DNA from: Burkholderia sp. S171
GTDB lineage: Bacteria > Pseudomonadota > Gammaproteobacteria > Burkholderiales > Burkholderiaceae
DNA: 64,000 nucleotides
NCBI RefSeq assembly: GCF_009766085.1
Contig: NZ_LMUF01000043.1
Span: 177,938 to 241,937, forward strand
Reading direction: 5' to 3'
Shown: piece after piece, positions 24,652 through 33,526 of the stretch
Numbering within the stretch: position 1 is the stretch's first letter
How the letters are laid out: the number at the start of each line of letters is the position of its first letter
Program-made: the position numbers and the translations under genes
The notes under the pieces: model-generated
The model's input: only the letters and a program-made list of their open reading frames with translations
What the model was told of the DNA's origin: nothing
Database searches by the model: none

Positions 24652-24741
24652 CGGTTAAATGACGTCGTACAGACTGCCAACTAAATATTGGATGGGCTAG
24701 TAAAAGACTGACCCAATCAAAAGAACAGCCAGGCAATCAAT

Positions 24742-25758
24742 TTATTCCACGCTTGGCGCAATAGAAGACCTCAAGCTAGACGGCCTCAAGCCCGAGGCCA
24801 CGCTCGGTGCCACGTTCGCCGATGCCAAAGCGGCAGCTACCGGCAACGAGGTTTCACGGCTGAACAGCGGGGCCGTTTCGCCGGCCGATATCTGCTTGCC
24901 AAGCGCCGTCAGGTCGACACCTTCCGGTTGACCGATCAGCGCGTAGCCCAACTCGGCCTGCCGCCATGTGACAACGGTCATGGAGGCGACCCGCTGGTCA
25001 GCTACCGCAGCGTCGGGCTTGACCTCCTTCATCACGCACAGCGCAATGGGCGCGCCTTTCGCCGGCAGGTAGACAATTTGCACGAGCGGTTTGTCGTTGA
25101 ACCGCAGGCGCTGCACGCGCTTGAACGTAAGTCCGGCCGCGCTCAGGTCGGGAATGCGCAGCGCGAGGTCATCGTCCTGGCGAATTTCCTTGACGGTCTT
25201 GATCGACAGGCTGGTGTCGGGATCGACGTACGCGAGCGTTTCGCGGGAATAGAGTTGCTGATAGCTGGCGGCTGCCATTACCCAGGGCGACACGCCCGTG
25301 CCGACCGACGCCAGCGACGCGTCTGCATTCGATGCCGGGCCCATGCCGGGGCCCAACCTAAGCACCAGTCCACAGGCAAACGCGCCGGCCAGGAAAGCGA
25401 CGCCTAGCCATGCCGGCGCTATGCGGAGCCGCGAGCGGATGGGTGAGGAAGCCGGCGTCCCCGGAGCGTGGGGAACCACCGGGTCGTTGACGCTAATGTC
25501 GGGACTCGCGACGGTCTCGGCGGTTTTTGCTTTCGCCGCACGCGCCAGCTCTTCGATCTTCGCGCTAAGGCTAGCCGGCACTGGCGGCAGCTTCTGCGCG
25601 GCGAACGCATCGCGGTACGGCAGCCGCGATGCCTGCAACAGCGCGACGCGCTCCGCCACGTCGGGAGACGTGCGCAGTTCGCGCTCGACTTCCTCGCGTT
25701 GGTGCGGCGGCAGTTCGCCGTCCACGTAGGCCATTAGCAGGATATCGTCCGATTTCAT
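24742..25758 (-). CDS. Anti-sigma factor, membrane-anchored (second of tandem pair)
   Basis: About 338 residues. The N-terminal cytoplasmic anti-sigma-like region begins MKSDDILLMAYVDGELPPHQREEVERELRTSPDV. A single transmembrane helix lies near 114-134 (PAWLGVAFLAGAFACGLVL), with a long periplasmic part including PDLSAAGLTFKRVQRLRFNDKPLVQIVYLP. No zinc-binding HxxxCxxC is present. The start at 25758 overlaps the stop of the upstream paralogue (ATGA), so the frame extending to 25863 is not used. It should hold the ECF sigma factor of 26639 inactive until an envelope signal arrives. It carries about 40 extra C-terminal residues compared with its paralogue. Confidence 0.88.
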   Translation of the reverse strand: MKSDDILLMAYVDGELPPHQREEVERELRTSPDVAERVALLQASRLPYRDAFAAQKLPPVPASLSAKIEELARAAKAKTAETVASPDISVNDPVVPHAPGTPASSPIRSRLRIAPAWLGVAFLAGAFACGLVLRLGPGMGPASNADASLASVGTGVSPWVMAAASYQQLYSRETLAYVDPDTSLSIKTVKEIRQDDDLALRIPDLSAAGLTFKRVQRLRFNDKPLVQIVYLPAKGAPIALCVMKEVKPDAAVADQRVASMTVVTWRQAELGYALIGQPEGVDLTALGKQISAGETAPLFSRETSLPVAAALASANVAPSVASGLRPSSLRSSIAPSVE

Positions 25759-26642
25759 AATAGCTGCTCCACCTCGCGGTTCGAAATACGCTTGCCGAGT
25801 GCATCCAGATCCACGCCTTCGGTCTTGCCGATCAACGCATAACTGAGTTCCGCTTGCCGCCATGTGACTACGTGCATTGTGTCAACCATCTGTGCTGCTA
25901 CCGCCTGATCCGACTTCACGCCCTTCATGACGCATAGCGCGATGGGCGGTCCTTTCTCAGGCAGATAAACGATCTGCACCAGCGGCTTGTTGTTGAAATT
26001 CAAGCGACGCACGGACTTGAACGTCAGGCCGGCGCTGCTCAGGTCGGGAATACGCAGCGCGAGTTTGTCCTCACGACGAATGTCATCGACTATTTTTGAT
26101 GTCGATGCCGAATTCTCGTCGGCATAAGCCAGCGTGTCGCGCGTGTAAAGCTGCTGATAGCCCACTGCCGCGGTGACCCACGGCGAAAGGCCAGAGCTTG
26201 CCATGGCGGCGCTTGCGGAACTCGGCGTACCCCGGCTGAGAAGAGGAAACGTCCCGGGCCGCAAAAAGAGGCCGCCGCAAAACGCGCCGGCGACGCACGC
26301 CGCCGCGAGCCACGTGGGAACCGCGCGCAAACGCGAGCGGACCGGTGCGGCTGCGGGGACAGCTGAGGGCAGCGGAACCGGAGGATCGTTTGCACTTGCA
26401 GCCGCGTTTTTAGCGCTATGTGCACGGGTTATTGCTTCGATCTTCCGTGTCAGCGAGTCCGGTACCGGCGGCAACTTTTGCGAAGCGAATGCCTGCTTGT
26501 AATTAACACTCGACGCTCGCAGCAACGCTACCAACTCCGCGGCTTCCGTAGACGCGCGGATGTGATCCTCAACTTCCCGGCTCTCTCCAGCGGAAAGTTC
26601 GCCGTCTACATAGGCCATCAGCATGAGGTCATCGGGTTTCAT
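25755..26642 (-). CDS. Anti-sigma factor, membrane-anchored (first of tandem pair)
   Basis: A 295-residue paralogue of the protein encoded at 24742. It begins MKPDDLMLMAYVDGELSAGESREVEDHI, has a transmembrane helix near 109-128 (PTWLAAACVAGAFCGGLFL) and a periplasmic domain with PDLSSAGLTFKSVRRLNFNNKPLVQIVYLP. Both genes are coupled by 4-bp ATGA overlaps to the preceding gene, giving the order sigma, anti-sigma 1, anti-sigma 2. The domain order is the same throughout, so the pair arose by tandem duplication. Cytoplasmic parts have diverged less than the proline-rich linkers, and both probably contact sigma. Confidence 0.9.
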   Translation of the reverse strand: MKPDDLMLMAYVDGELSAGESREVEDHIRASTEAAELVALLRASSVNYKQAFASQKLPPVPDSLTRKIEAITRAHSAKNAAASANDPPVPLPSAVPAAAPVRSRLRAVPTWLAAACVAGAFCGGLFLRPGTFPLLSRGTPSSASAAMASSGLSPWVTAAVGYQQLYTRDTLAYADENSASTSKIVDDIRREDKLALRIPDLSSAGLTFKSVRRLNFNNKPLVQIVYLPEKGPPIALCVMKGVKSDQAVAAQMVDTMHVVTWRQAELSYALIGKTEGVDLDALGKRISNREVEQLL

Positions 26643-27184
26643 GCGATGGAGTCCTTGCGTGCGGCCGACGCCCTGGCTTTCGAATCAGGCGTGCCTAATA
26701 GCGCGCCAACCGCTTGGCGTGCGCGCGACAGGCGGCTCATGACGGTGCCGATGGGCACTTCCAGAACATCTGCCGCTTCCTGATAGCTCAAGCCCTCGAC
26801 CGCGACGAGCAGCATGACAACGCGCTGCGCTTCGGGCAGCCGTTCAACGGCACTGATGATCTGGCCGTGCATGAGCTGGGTTTCAGGACCTTTGTCGACA
26901 GGGTCGGCCAGGTTTTCCAGGAAGTCATCGTCCCATTCCATGCTGGAACGCTTGCGTACGCTGCGCGCTCGCAGCTCGTTGATCCAGGTGGAATGGACGA
27001 TCGAAAACATCCAGCTTAGCGGGGAAGTATCGGGCTGTAATTGATGTGCCCGTTCGAGTCCTCGCACGCAGGCCCTCTGGACGAGATCTTCTGCGTCGTG
27101 CCGATCACCGGAAATGCGAAGCGCGAACGCCCATAGTCGCGGCAGCATCTCGGGAAGCATGCCTGGTAAGTCTGCGCCGTTCAT
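26639..27184 (-). CDS. ECF-family RNA polymerase sigma factor
   Basis: A 181-residue sigma-70-family factor with region 2 (LPRLWAFALRISGDRHDAEDLVQRACVRGLER and SWMFSIVHSTWINELR) and region 4 (RLPEAQRVVMLLVAVEGLSYQEAADVLEVPIGTVMSRLSRAR), joined by an acidic linker. There is no additional C-terminal domain. It is the first gene of a three-gene unit with two anti-sigma genes coupled by ATGA overlaps, so it is expected to respond to an envelope stimulus and probably drive its own promoter. Its regulon outside this unit cannot be read from the window. Confidence 0.94.
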   Translation of the reverse strand: MNGADLPGMLPEMLPRLWAFALRISGDRHDAEDLVQRACVRGLERAHQLQPDTSPLSWMFSIVHSTWINELRARSVRKRSSMEWDDDFLENLADPVDKGPETQLMHGQIISAVERLPEAQRVVMLLVAVEGLSYQEAADVLEVPIGTVMSRLSRARQAVGALLGTPDSKARASAARKDSIA

Positions 27185-27522
27185 TGAACGAATGTCTCCC
27201 GTGATCCCAGTGTCTACTCAAGTGCCATTGAGCGCATGCATGTGGCTGCTGCATCGCGTTAACATCGTATTTTAGCGTGATGCGGCACATGCCGCTGGAC
27301 GTCATGTCGGGGCTTGGGTGCTTCAATATCGGGCGGTGTGTGCTTGACCAACCGCAATGAACAGGGAGGCATTCGCTAGCGATTCGTGCTCGCTGTAATG
27401 CATGTAAGGTAAAAGTAATCAGGCGCTAACCATCCAGCGAATCTAGCGGTCGTTGCCTGAGAATCGAAAGTATTCTGCCCGCAGTTGATCACCGGGTCAC
27501 AAGGTTGACGCAATGCGCGGTA
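27185..27522. other. Upstream region of ECF sigma operon
   Basis: No gene is supported. The part next to 27184 must hold the sigma operon promoter, but no clear ECF-type -35/-10 pair could be chosen. The other side is the 3' end of the Rieske oxygenase gene. Confidence 0.6.
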
Positions 27523-28776
27523 TCAAATGCCGTGCGCTTCCAACCGCGTTGCGTACCAGCGAGAAAATCGTTCGAGATACGACTCGGTGAAAGGCGAGAA
27601 AGGTCCGGGCAGATAGCCAGGGTCTTGCGTACCCTGATGGTTGATCGCAACAAGGCGAGCGTCCTGAGCATTGGTCGCTTGCCATACCTCGATCAGATCC
27701 GACAGCGTGTAGTCAACGCCCTCAACCGCATTTTCGTGAACGAGCCACTTGGTTCTGACCAGCGTTCGATCCGGTGCAAGCGGAATGAGGTACGAGATAA
27801 CGGCGTGGTCGCTCATGACATGCGACCACGAGTTGTGCGTCCACAAATGGGTATCGCCGAGATCGCGGCGCGCGTTGTCGCCGAGCAGCCTGGTGCTGGC
27901 GACCTTTGTATTCATCGTTTGCGACTCGCCGTTGCCGGCAATAACCAGCCGCTGTGTTCGGAACAGAGTGGCGACGTCATCCAATCGTTCTACGGCTTCG
28001 CTCAGCAATCCCTCCTTGTGCCAGCTCGCAAGCGAAGCCGCGTTGAGCGCCCGATATTCAACGAGCGCGCGCTCTGATTCCTCACTTAAGCCGTCGGGGC
28101 AAAAGCCGAAATCTTCGGCCAGGAACGATACGGTGAGCTCCGGGTGCGTCGCGCTGCAGTGATAACACTCGCGGTTGTTTTCGATGGCCAGCTTCCAGTT
28201 GCCGTTTTCAATGATGTCCGTTTCGTAGGCAATTTTTGTGCGTGTCAGATCGAACGGTGCGAGGCGCGGTGTCATAGTCTCGTCGAGCGCCGCGATGTCC
28301 GCGGGTGCTGCGTCGTTCAGGCACACGAAGATCAACCCGCCTATCACGCGTAGTTGCACGGGCATCAGGCTGCGGCAGGTCGGATCGAAATCCTGTCCCA
28401 TGTGCGCGGCGTGCTTAAGGCCGCCGTCGAGGCCGTAGGTCCACTGATGGTAGGGGCAGACGAGCATGCCCACGGAACCCTTGCCTTGCTCGCGCAGGCG
28501 CGCGCCGCGATGACGGCACACGTTTCGATATGCTCGAATAATGTCGTCATCGTCGCGAACGATGATGATCGAAGCGCGGCCGATATCGACTGCGGAGACA
28601 TCGCCGGGCTCGCGCACGTCGGCGGTGACACCCACCATGATCCAGTGCTTGTGGAAGAAGATATTGACGTCATTGTCAAAGACGTCCTGCCGGCCGAACA
28701 GGGCGCCGGGCATGCCGTGACCTGAAGCCCGACTGCGAAACAATGCGCCGTGCGTAGTGCCATTGATGCTCGACAT
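27523..28776 (-). CDS. Rieske oxygenase alpha subunit, GbcA/stachydrine demethylase-like
   Basis: About 417 residues. The Rieske [2Fe-2S] domain has CRHRGARL (Cys87, His89) and CPYHQW (Cys107, His110). The catalytic domain has ENNRECYHCSATHPEL, where His206 and His211 are the expected non-heme iron ligands. This latter motif is shared by oxygenases acting on quaternary ammonium compounds (glycine betaine, stachydrine, carnitine). Start 28776 has AAGGA upstream; the extension to 28866 is not needed. No reductase partner (GbcB type) is adjacent, so electrons must come from elsewhere. It is followed upstream by a co-directional LysR gene after 167 bp. The substrate is unknown; an N-methylated compound is the leading guess from the motif. 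Confidence 0.88.
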   Translation of the reverse strand: MSSINGTTHGALFRSRASGHGMPGALFGRQDVFDNDVNIFFHKHWIMVGVTADVREPGDVSAVDIGRASIIIVRDDDDIIRAYRNVCRHRGARLREQGKGSVGMLVCPYHQWTYGLDGGLKHAAHMGQDFDPTCRSLMPVQLRVIGGLIFVCLNDAAPADIAALDETMTPRLAPFDLTRTKIAYETDIIENGNWKLAIENNRECYHCSATHPELTVSFLAEDFGFCPDGLSEESERALVEYRALNAASLASWHKEGLLSEAVERLDDVATLFRTQRLVIAGNGESQTMNTKVASTRLLGDNARRDLGDTHLWTHNSWSHVMSDHAVISYLIPLAPDRTLVRTKWLVHENAVEGVDYTLSDLIEVWQATNAQDARLVAINHQGTQDPGYLPGPFSPFTESYLERFSRWYATRLEAHGI

Positions 28777-28943
28777 CGGCTGGTCCTTCTCAGATTCCCT
28801 ACGTTGCCAGGCGCGACTTGAGTCGCGGAGTGAACGGAGTATCAGTAGGCCAATTCGAAGCGTCAACGCGCTTTATTTTCTCGCTCGCATAACAAGAAGT
28901 AATGGCAGAGCGAGTCGCCAAAGCCTGCCGAAACACCTTTGCT

Positions 28944-29849
28944 TTACGCCACCGGTTCCTCACGAAGCCATTCGATGACGGCATCCACCGCCGGCGTGGC
29001 GGCGTGTCCGTGCGGCACGACGGCGTAGTACGCGTCGGTCATTTTCACGCAGGCCTCGCCAAGCGGCACCAGCCGTCCCGATGTCAACATGTCGCCCAAC
29101 ATCCGCCGCCAGCCGAGCACGATGCCCTGGCCCTGCAACGCGGCGTGAATGGCGTCGGTGTAGAGGCTGCAACGCAGCGCATAGTTCAAGCGGTGGCGCT
29201 TGATGCCCACCGCGTCGAACCAGTCTTCCCAGCCCATCCAGCCTTCCGAAGTCGAGTCGTAGGCAATGAGCGGGGCATCGCTCAAGTCCTGCGGCGACTG
29301 AAGTTCGCCATGCGCTTCAAGCCATGATGGCGAGCAGACGGGCACCACCTCCTCATTGAAGAGCAGCGTTGAGTGACCGTCGCGCCAGTTTCCCGAGCCA
29401 TAGCGAATCGCAATATCCACTTCGTTATGGCGCAGGTCCGCGGTGAACATCTGCGTGGTGAGGCGTAGCTTGAGTTGCGGCTGCGAGCGCTTGAGCAGCG
29501 GCAGCCTGGGCAAGATGCGGAATTGCGAAAACGCAGCGGTCGCCAGGATCGCGAACTCCTGTTCCCGTGTGTTGCTGCTGAGACTGTCGAAGGTGCCCGC
29601 GATCTTCTGGAGCGATTCCGACGTGACGAAAAAGAGGGCTTCACCTTCTTTCGTGAGCGCGATCGAGCGATGCAGCCGATGAAACAACTGCAGCTTCATG
29701 GCGTCTTCCAGAAAGCGGATTTGCCGGCTGACAGCGGCCTGCGTGACGCCGAGTTCGTCGGCTGCTAGCGTGAAACTCTTGAGCCGCGCAACGGCTTCAA
29801 AGTCGACCAATGCATTTAGCGAAGGAATCAGGCGACGGTATCCTTTCAT
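28944..29849 (-). CDS. LysR-family transcriptional regulator (GcvA-like)
   Basis: About 301 residues. The N-terminal winged helix (LNALVDFEAVARLKSFTLAADELGVTQAAVSRQIRFLEDAM) and substrate-binding domain are of the GcvA type. I chose MKGYRRLIPSLNAL at 29849 because LysR proteins of this type start about ten residues before the helix-turn-helix. The ribosome site there is weak, and a longer start at 29939 is possible. It is co-directional with the GbcA-like oxygenase and divergent from the ABC transporter operon at 30117, so either or both could be targets. Confidence 0.9.
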   Translation of the reverse strand: MKGYRRLIPSLNALVDFEAVARLKSFTLAADELGVTQAAVSRQIRFLEDAMKLQLFHRLHRSIALTKEGEALFFVTSESLQKIAGTFDSLSSNTREQEFAILATAAFSQFRILPRLPLLKRSQPQLKLRLTTQMFTADLRHNEVDIAIRYGSGNWRDGHSTLLFNEEVVPVCSPSWLEAHGELQSPQDLSDAPLIAYDSTSEGWMGWEDWFDAVGIKRHRLNYALRCSLYTDAIHAALQGQGIVLGWRRMLGDMLTSGRLVPLGEACVKMTDAYYAVVPHGHAATPAVDAVIEWLREEPVA

Positions 29850-30116
29850 TTCTCGCGCTTCCAGTTTTCTTCGAGGACCCGCTTGAGTTGCTCGCATGTT
29901 GCTCGCATGGCAACGTGCGTCCGGATGGCTGGCATTCATATTACCTGTTGTTATGCGAGCGTGAAAATAAAGTGCGTTGACCGCGCAGTTTTGCCTACCG
30001 ATACTCGCCGCGAGGTCGCTGCTCTGACCCTGTTGTCCGATAAAGGACCGCCCGGATAGACCAAGCCGGCGTGCATCCTGATCCCACGCGTTGACACCCT
30101 GAGGAGAAGCTCAAGC

Positions 30117-31742
30117 ATGAAGCCGTTCGACGATCAAGGGGACTCGTTTGACCTGCCGTTGCATAAGAATCCGGATCGCCAGCTAAGTGAGTTAAGTCAA
30201 GTAAGCCGCCGTAAGTTTCTGCAAGGCGCTGCGGCGCTGGGTGCAAGCGCGGGGCTTGGCCTGATCGTCCCGGCTAGCGCGCTCGCCGCGCCGCAGCCTA
30301 AGCGTGGAGGTTTGCTCAAACTCGGCATGGGCGGCGGCAATACGACAGACTCGATCGATCCAACACTGCTGCCGGATTGGGTACCGCTCAACCAGGCATA
30401 CATGCTCATGAACGGCCTGGTCGAGATCGATGCAAAGATGCACGCGCAGCCCGAACTGCTCGAAAGCTGGGAAGCGAAACCCGGTGCGGCGGAATGGATT
30501 CTCAAGGTACGCAAGGGCGTGGTGTTTCACAACGGCAAGACGCTCGATGCAGACGACGTGATCTATTCGATCAACCTGCATCGCGGCGATGCGTCGAAGT
30601 CGGCGATCAAGTCGAGTCTCGCGGATGTGACCGAGATCACAAAGATTGATCCGCTACAGCTTTCGATGAAGTTGAAAAGCGGCAATGCGGACCTGCCTTA
30701 CCTGCTGTCCGACTATCACTTGCTGGTGGTGCCGAACGGCTTCAAGGACTGGAGTCATCCAATAGGCACCGGTCCCTTTGTATTCGGCGAGTTCACGCCG
30801 GGCGTACGGTCGCTCTTCAAGCGCAATCCGCACTACTGGAAGACCGATGGTCCTTATGTGGATGCAGTCGAACTGATCGTGATCAACGACGCGACGGCGC
30901 GCACGAACGCGCTGATCTCGGGCCAGGTTCACGCGATCAACCGGGTCGACTTCAAGACCGTCGACCTGCTCAAGCGGAGCCCGGCTGTCAATATCGTGCG
31001 CTCGTCCGGTGGCCAGCACTTTACGTTCTTGATGGATTGCGCCGCATCGCCATTCGCCGACAACAACGTGCGGCTCGCGGTCAAATACGGTATTGATCGC
31101 CAGAAGCAATTGACGACCATCCTGCGCGGGTACGGGTCCATCGGCAACGACCATCCGATTCCGAAGACCGATCGTTTTTATGCCGCAGATCTGCCGCAGC
31201 ATACGTACGACCTGGACAAGTCGAAGTTCTATCTGAAGAAGGCCGGCTTGTCGGAACTGAAGATCGAGTTGTCGACGTCCGACGCTGCCTTCGCCGGTGC
31301 AGTCGATTCGGCTGCGCTGTTCCAGGGCGAGTGCGCGCCTGCGGGCATTCAGCTCTCTATCCGCCGTCAGCCCGCCGACAGTTACTGGGACAAGGTGTGG
31401 ATGCAGGCACCGTTTTGCATGGGCTATTGGGGTGGTCGGCCGACGGCGGACCAGATGCTCTCGACCGCGTACAAGTCCGACGCGAAATGGAACGACACGC
31501 ACTGGCGCGATCCGAAATTCGACGCATTGCTGCTGCAAGCACGCGCGATGCTCGACGACACCAAGCGCCGCGAGTTGTACCGCGAGATGCAGCTTATGGT
31601 GAGCGATGACGGCGGCGCGATGATTCCGCTTTTCGCCGACTATATCGATGCAACCAGCAGCAAGCTTCAAGGCGCCACGCCGCATCCGCTGTTTAACTTC
31701 ATGGGCGGCCGGCTCGCGGAACACGTCTGGCTGGAGTCGTAA
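30117..31742 (+). CDS. ABC transporter substrate-binding protein, family 5, Tat-exported
   Basis: A 541-residue DppA/OppA-like binding protein. The twin-arginine signal SRRKFLQGAAALGASAGLGL (30-49) is preceded by an unusually long 30-residue lead. The mature part has family 5 features: GLLKLGMGGGNTTDSIDP, QPELLESWEAK, VFHNGKTLDADDVIYSI, GTGPFVFGEFTPG. GAGGAG lies 10 nt upstream of the ATG. It captures oligopeptides, glycosides or opine-like compounds in the periplasm for the following permeases, with the first permease overlapping by one base. Tat export implies a folded or cofactor-containing form. A CocE-type hydrolase at the operon end suggests the cargo is an ester or amide. Confidence 0.93.
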   Translation: MKPFDDQGDSFDLPLHKNPDRQLSELSQVSRRKFLQGAAALGASAGLGLIVPASALAAPQPKRGGLLKLGMGGGNTTDSIDPTLLPDWVPLNQAYMLMNGLVEIDAKMHAQPELLESWEAKPGAAEWILKVRKGVVFHNGKTLDADDVIYSINLHRGDASKSAIKSSLADVTEITKIDPLQLSMKLKSGNADLPYLLSDYHLLVVPNGFKDWSHPIGTGPFVFGEFTPGVRSLFKRNPHYWKTDGPYVDAVELIVINDATARTNALISGQVHAINRVDFKTVDLLKRSPAVNIVRSSGGQHFTFLMDCAASPFADNNVRLAVKYGIDRQKQLTTILRGYGSIGNDHPIPKTDRFYAADLPQHTYDLDKSKFYLKKAGLSELKIELSTSDAAFAGAVDSAALFQGECAPAGIQLSIRRQPADSYWDKVWMQAPFCMGYWGGRPTADQMLSTAYKSDAKWNDTHWRDPKFDALLLQARAMLDDTKRRELYREMQLMVSDDGGAMIPLFADYIDATSSKLQGATPHPLFNFMGGRLAEHVWLES

Positions 31743-32689
31743 TGAAGCGGCTTGTCTTGCAGCGGGTGCTGGCGGGTGTGTTGACGCTGTGGCTGGTTTC
31801 GGTGCTGATCTTCGTGGGCACAGAGCTCCTTCCCGGGGACGTGGCTTCTGCCATCCTCGGTCAGTCGGCGACGCCGGAAACGGTCGCGGCGCTACGGGCA
31901 TCGCTCGGTCTTGACCACCCGGCGCTGCAACGCTACGGGCTATGGTTGCTGCATTTCCTCCAGGGGGACCTTGGGACGTCGCTGACGAACGGGCGTCCGG
32001 TCAGTGAGGACTTACTGCCGCGGCTGTACAACACGCTGTTTCTCGCAAGCTATGCGGCGCTTGTTGCGGTGCCGCTGTCGGTACTCGTCGGCATCGCGTC
32101 TGCGATATGGCAAGACAGTCTCTTCGATCGCGCGGCGAGCGTGCTGTCGCTTGCAAGCGTATCGATGCCTGAGTTTTTCGTCGGTTATGTGCTGCTGCTT
32201 TTGCTCGCGGTCAAGTTTCCCGTGCTGCCCAGTCTGGCCGCCGTGTCGCCCGACATGGCGTTCTCCGAGCGACTCTACGCGACCACGTTGCCAACGCTGA
32301 CCCTGCTGTTCGTTGTAGCCGCCCACATGCTGCGCACCACGCGTGCGTCCGTACTTGCCGTGATGGGCAGCGCCTATACCGAAACAGCCATTCTCAAGGG
32401 CTTGCCCAAGTCATGGATCGTAGTGCGTCACGCGCTGCCCAATGCGCTCGCGCCGATCATCAACGCGGTGTCGTTCAACCTGGCGTACCTGATCGTTGGC
32501 GTCATCATGGTCGAGGTCGTGTTCGTCTATCCGGGTGTCGGGCAGTTGATGGTGGATGCGGTATCGAAGCGTGACCTGCCGGTGGTGCAGGCTTGCGGGA
32601 TGCTTTTTGCTACGGCTTATGTCGGGCTGAATACCGTGTCCGACGTGCTCGCTGTCTGGGCAAATCCGCGCTTGCGGCATGCGAGGTAA
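31742..32689 (+). CDS. ABC transporter permease, DppB-like
   Basis: A 315-residue inner-membrane permease with six expected transmembrane helices. The N-terminal MKRLVLQRVLAGVLTLWLVSVLIFVG is typical of DppB proteins. The cytoplasmic EAA-like loop reads AYTETAILKGLPKSWIVVRHALPNALAPI. The start overlaps the upstream stop (TAATG). It forms the translocation channel with the next gene product. Confidence 0.94.
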   Translation: MKRLVLQRVLAGVLTLWLVSVLIFVGTELLPGDVASAILGQSATPETVAALRASLGLDHPALQRYGLWLLHFLQGDLGTSLTNGRPVSEDLLPRLYNTLFLASYAALVAVPLSVLVGIASAIWQDSLFDRAASVLSLASVSMPEFFVGYVLLLLLAVKFPVLPSLAAVSPDMAFSERLYATTLPTLTLLFVVAAHMLRTTRASVLAVMGSAYTETAILKGLPKSWIVVRHALPNALAPIINAVSFNLAYLIVGVIMVEVVFVYPGVGQLMVDAVSKRDLPVVQACGMLFATAYVGLNTVSDVLAVWANPRLRHAR

Positions 32690-32695
32690 GAGGCA

Positions 32696-33526
32696 ATGAG
32701 ATTGTTTGGCAAGGAAGTGCCGTTAAGCGCGGCGATCGGGATGTTGCTTGTTGCGGTCATTGCAGTGACGTCGTTGTGCGCGTCGTTGATCGCGCCGCAC
32801 GGCGAAACTGAAACGGTCGGAGACGTATGGATGATGCCCGGTGCCGGCCACTGGCTCGGCACCGACAGCATCGGGCGTGACATGTTTTCGCGTCTGTTAT
32901 ACGGCGGTCGTACAACGCTCGGCTTGGCGCTCGCGATCACACTGCTGTCCTTTTCGCTCGGCATTGTCACGGGGTTCGCGGCCGCAGTGCTGGGACGTAA
33001 GGTGGACCAAGTGCTGTCGAGGATCGTGGACACCCTCATGGCGATGCCCGTCCTGATCTTCGCGCTGATGATCCTGTCGGTGCTGGGTACGTCGACGCCG
33101 GTGCTGATCGGCACGATCGCGATTCTCGATTCAACGCGCGTATTCCGGCTCGCACGGCTCGTGGCACAGGGCATCGCCGTACAGGAATATGTGGAGGCGG
33201 CGCGGCTGCGCGGAGAAGGGCTCGCGTGGATCATCCGTCGCGAAATCCTGCCGAATGCGGTGCCACCTTTGCTGGCCGAATTCGGCATGCGCTTCGGGTT
33301 CACGATCCTGTTTGTGGCGGGCCTGAGCTTCCTCGGGCTGGGTATCCAGCCTCCCTTTGCCGACTGGGGCGGCATGGTCCGCGACAACGCGCAGGTGATC
33401 AATTTCGGCGGCATCGCGCCGCTCGTGCCGGCCGCGGCGATTGCGTTGCTGACGATTGGCATCAACCTGATCGTCGACTGGTTGTTGTCCGTGCGGGCTG
33501 TCGGGCAGGCGGGAGTGATCGCATGA
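32696..33526 (+). CDS. ABC transporter permease, DppC-like
   Basis: A 276-residue inner-membrane permease with N-terminal helix (SAAIGMLLVAVIAVTSLCAS), the DppC marker HWLGTDSIGRDMFSRLLYGGRT and the EAA loop YVEAARLRGEGLAWIIRREILPNAVPPLL. It follows the first permease by 6 bp and overlaps the ATPase start (ATGA at 33523), so expression is coupled. Confidence 0.94.
   Translation: MRLFGKEVPLSAAIGMLLVAVIAVTSLCASLIAPHGETETVGDVWMMPGAGHWLGTDSIGRDMFSRLLYGGRTTLGLALAITLLSFSLGIVTGFAAAVLGRKVDQVLSRIVDTLMAMPVLIFALMILSVLGTSTPVLIGTIAILDSTRVFRLARLVAQGIAVQEYVEAARLRGEGLAWIIRREILPNAVPPLLAEFGMRFGFTILFVAGLSFLGLGIQPPFADWGGMVRDNAQVINFGGIAPLVPAAAIALLTIGINLIVDWLLSVRAVGQAGVIA

Noticed and set aside
30654..31901. Long antisense frames such as this one and 52973-54523
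   Set aside because: High-GC codon bias creates long shadow frames opposite true genes; they carry no signal peptides or family motifs.
33226..33522. Extended frame before the fused ATPase
   Set aside because: It lies over the permease coding region in another frame, and MNPILRMRALRVEAP at 33523 is a normal ATPase start.
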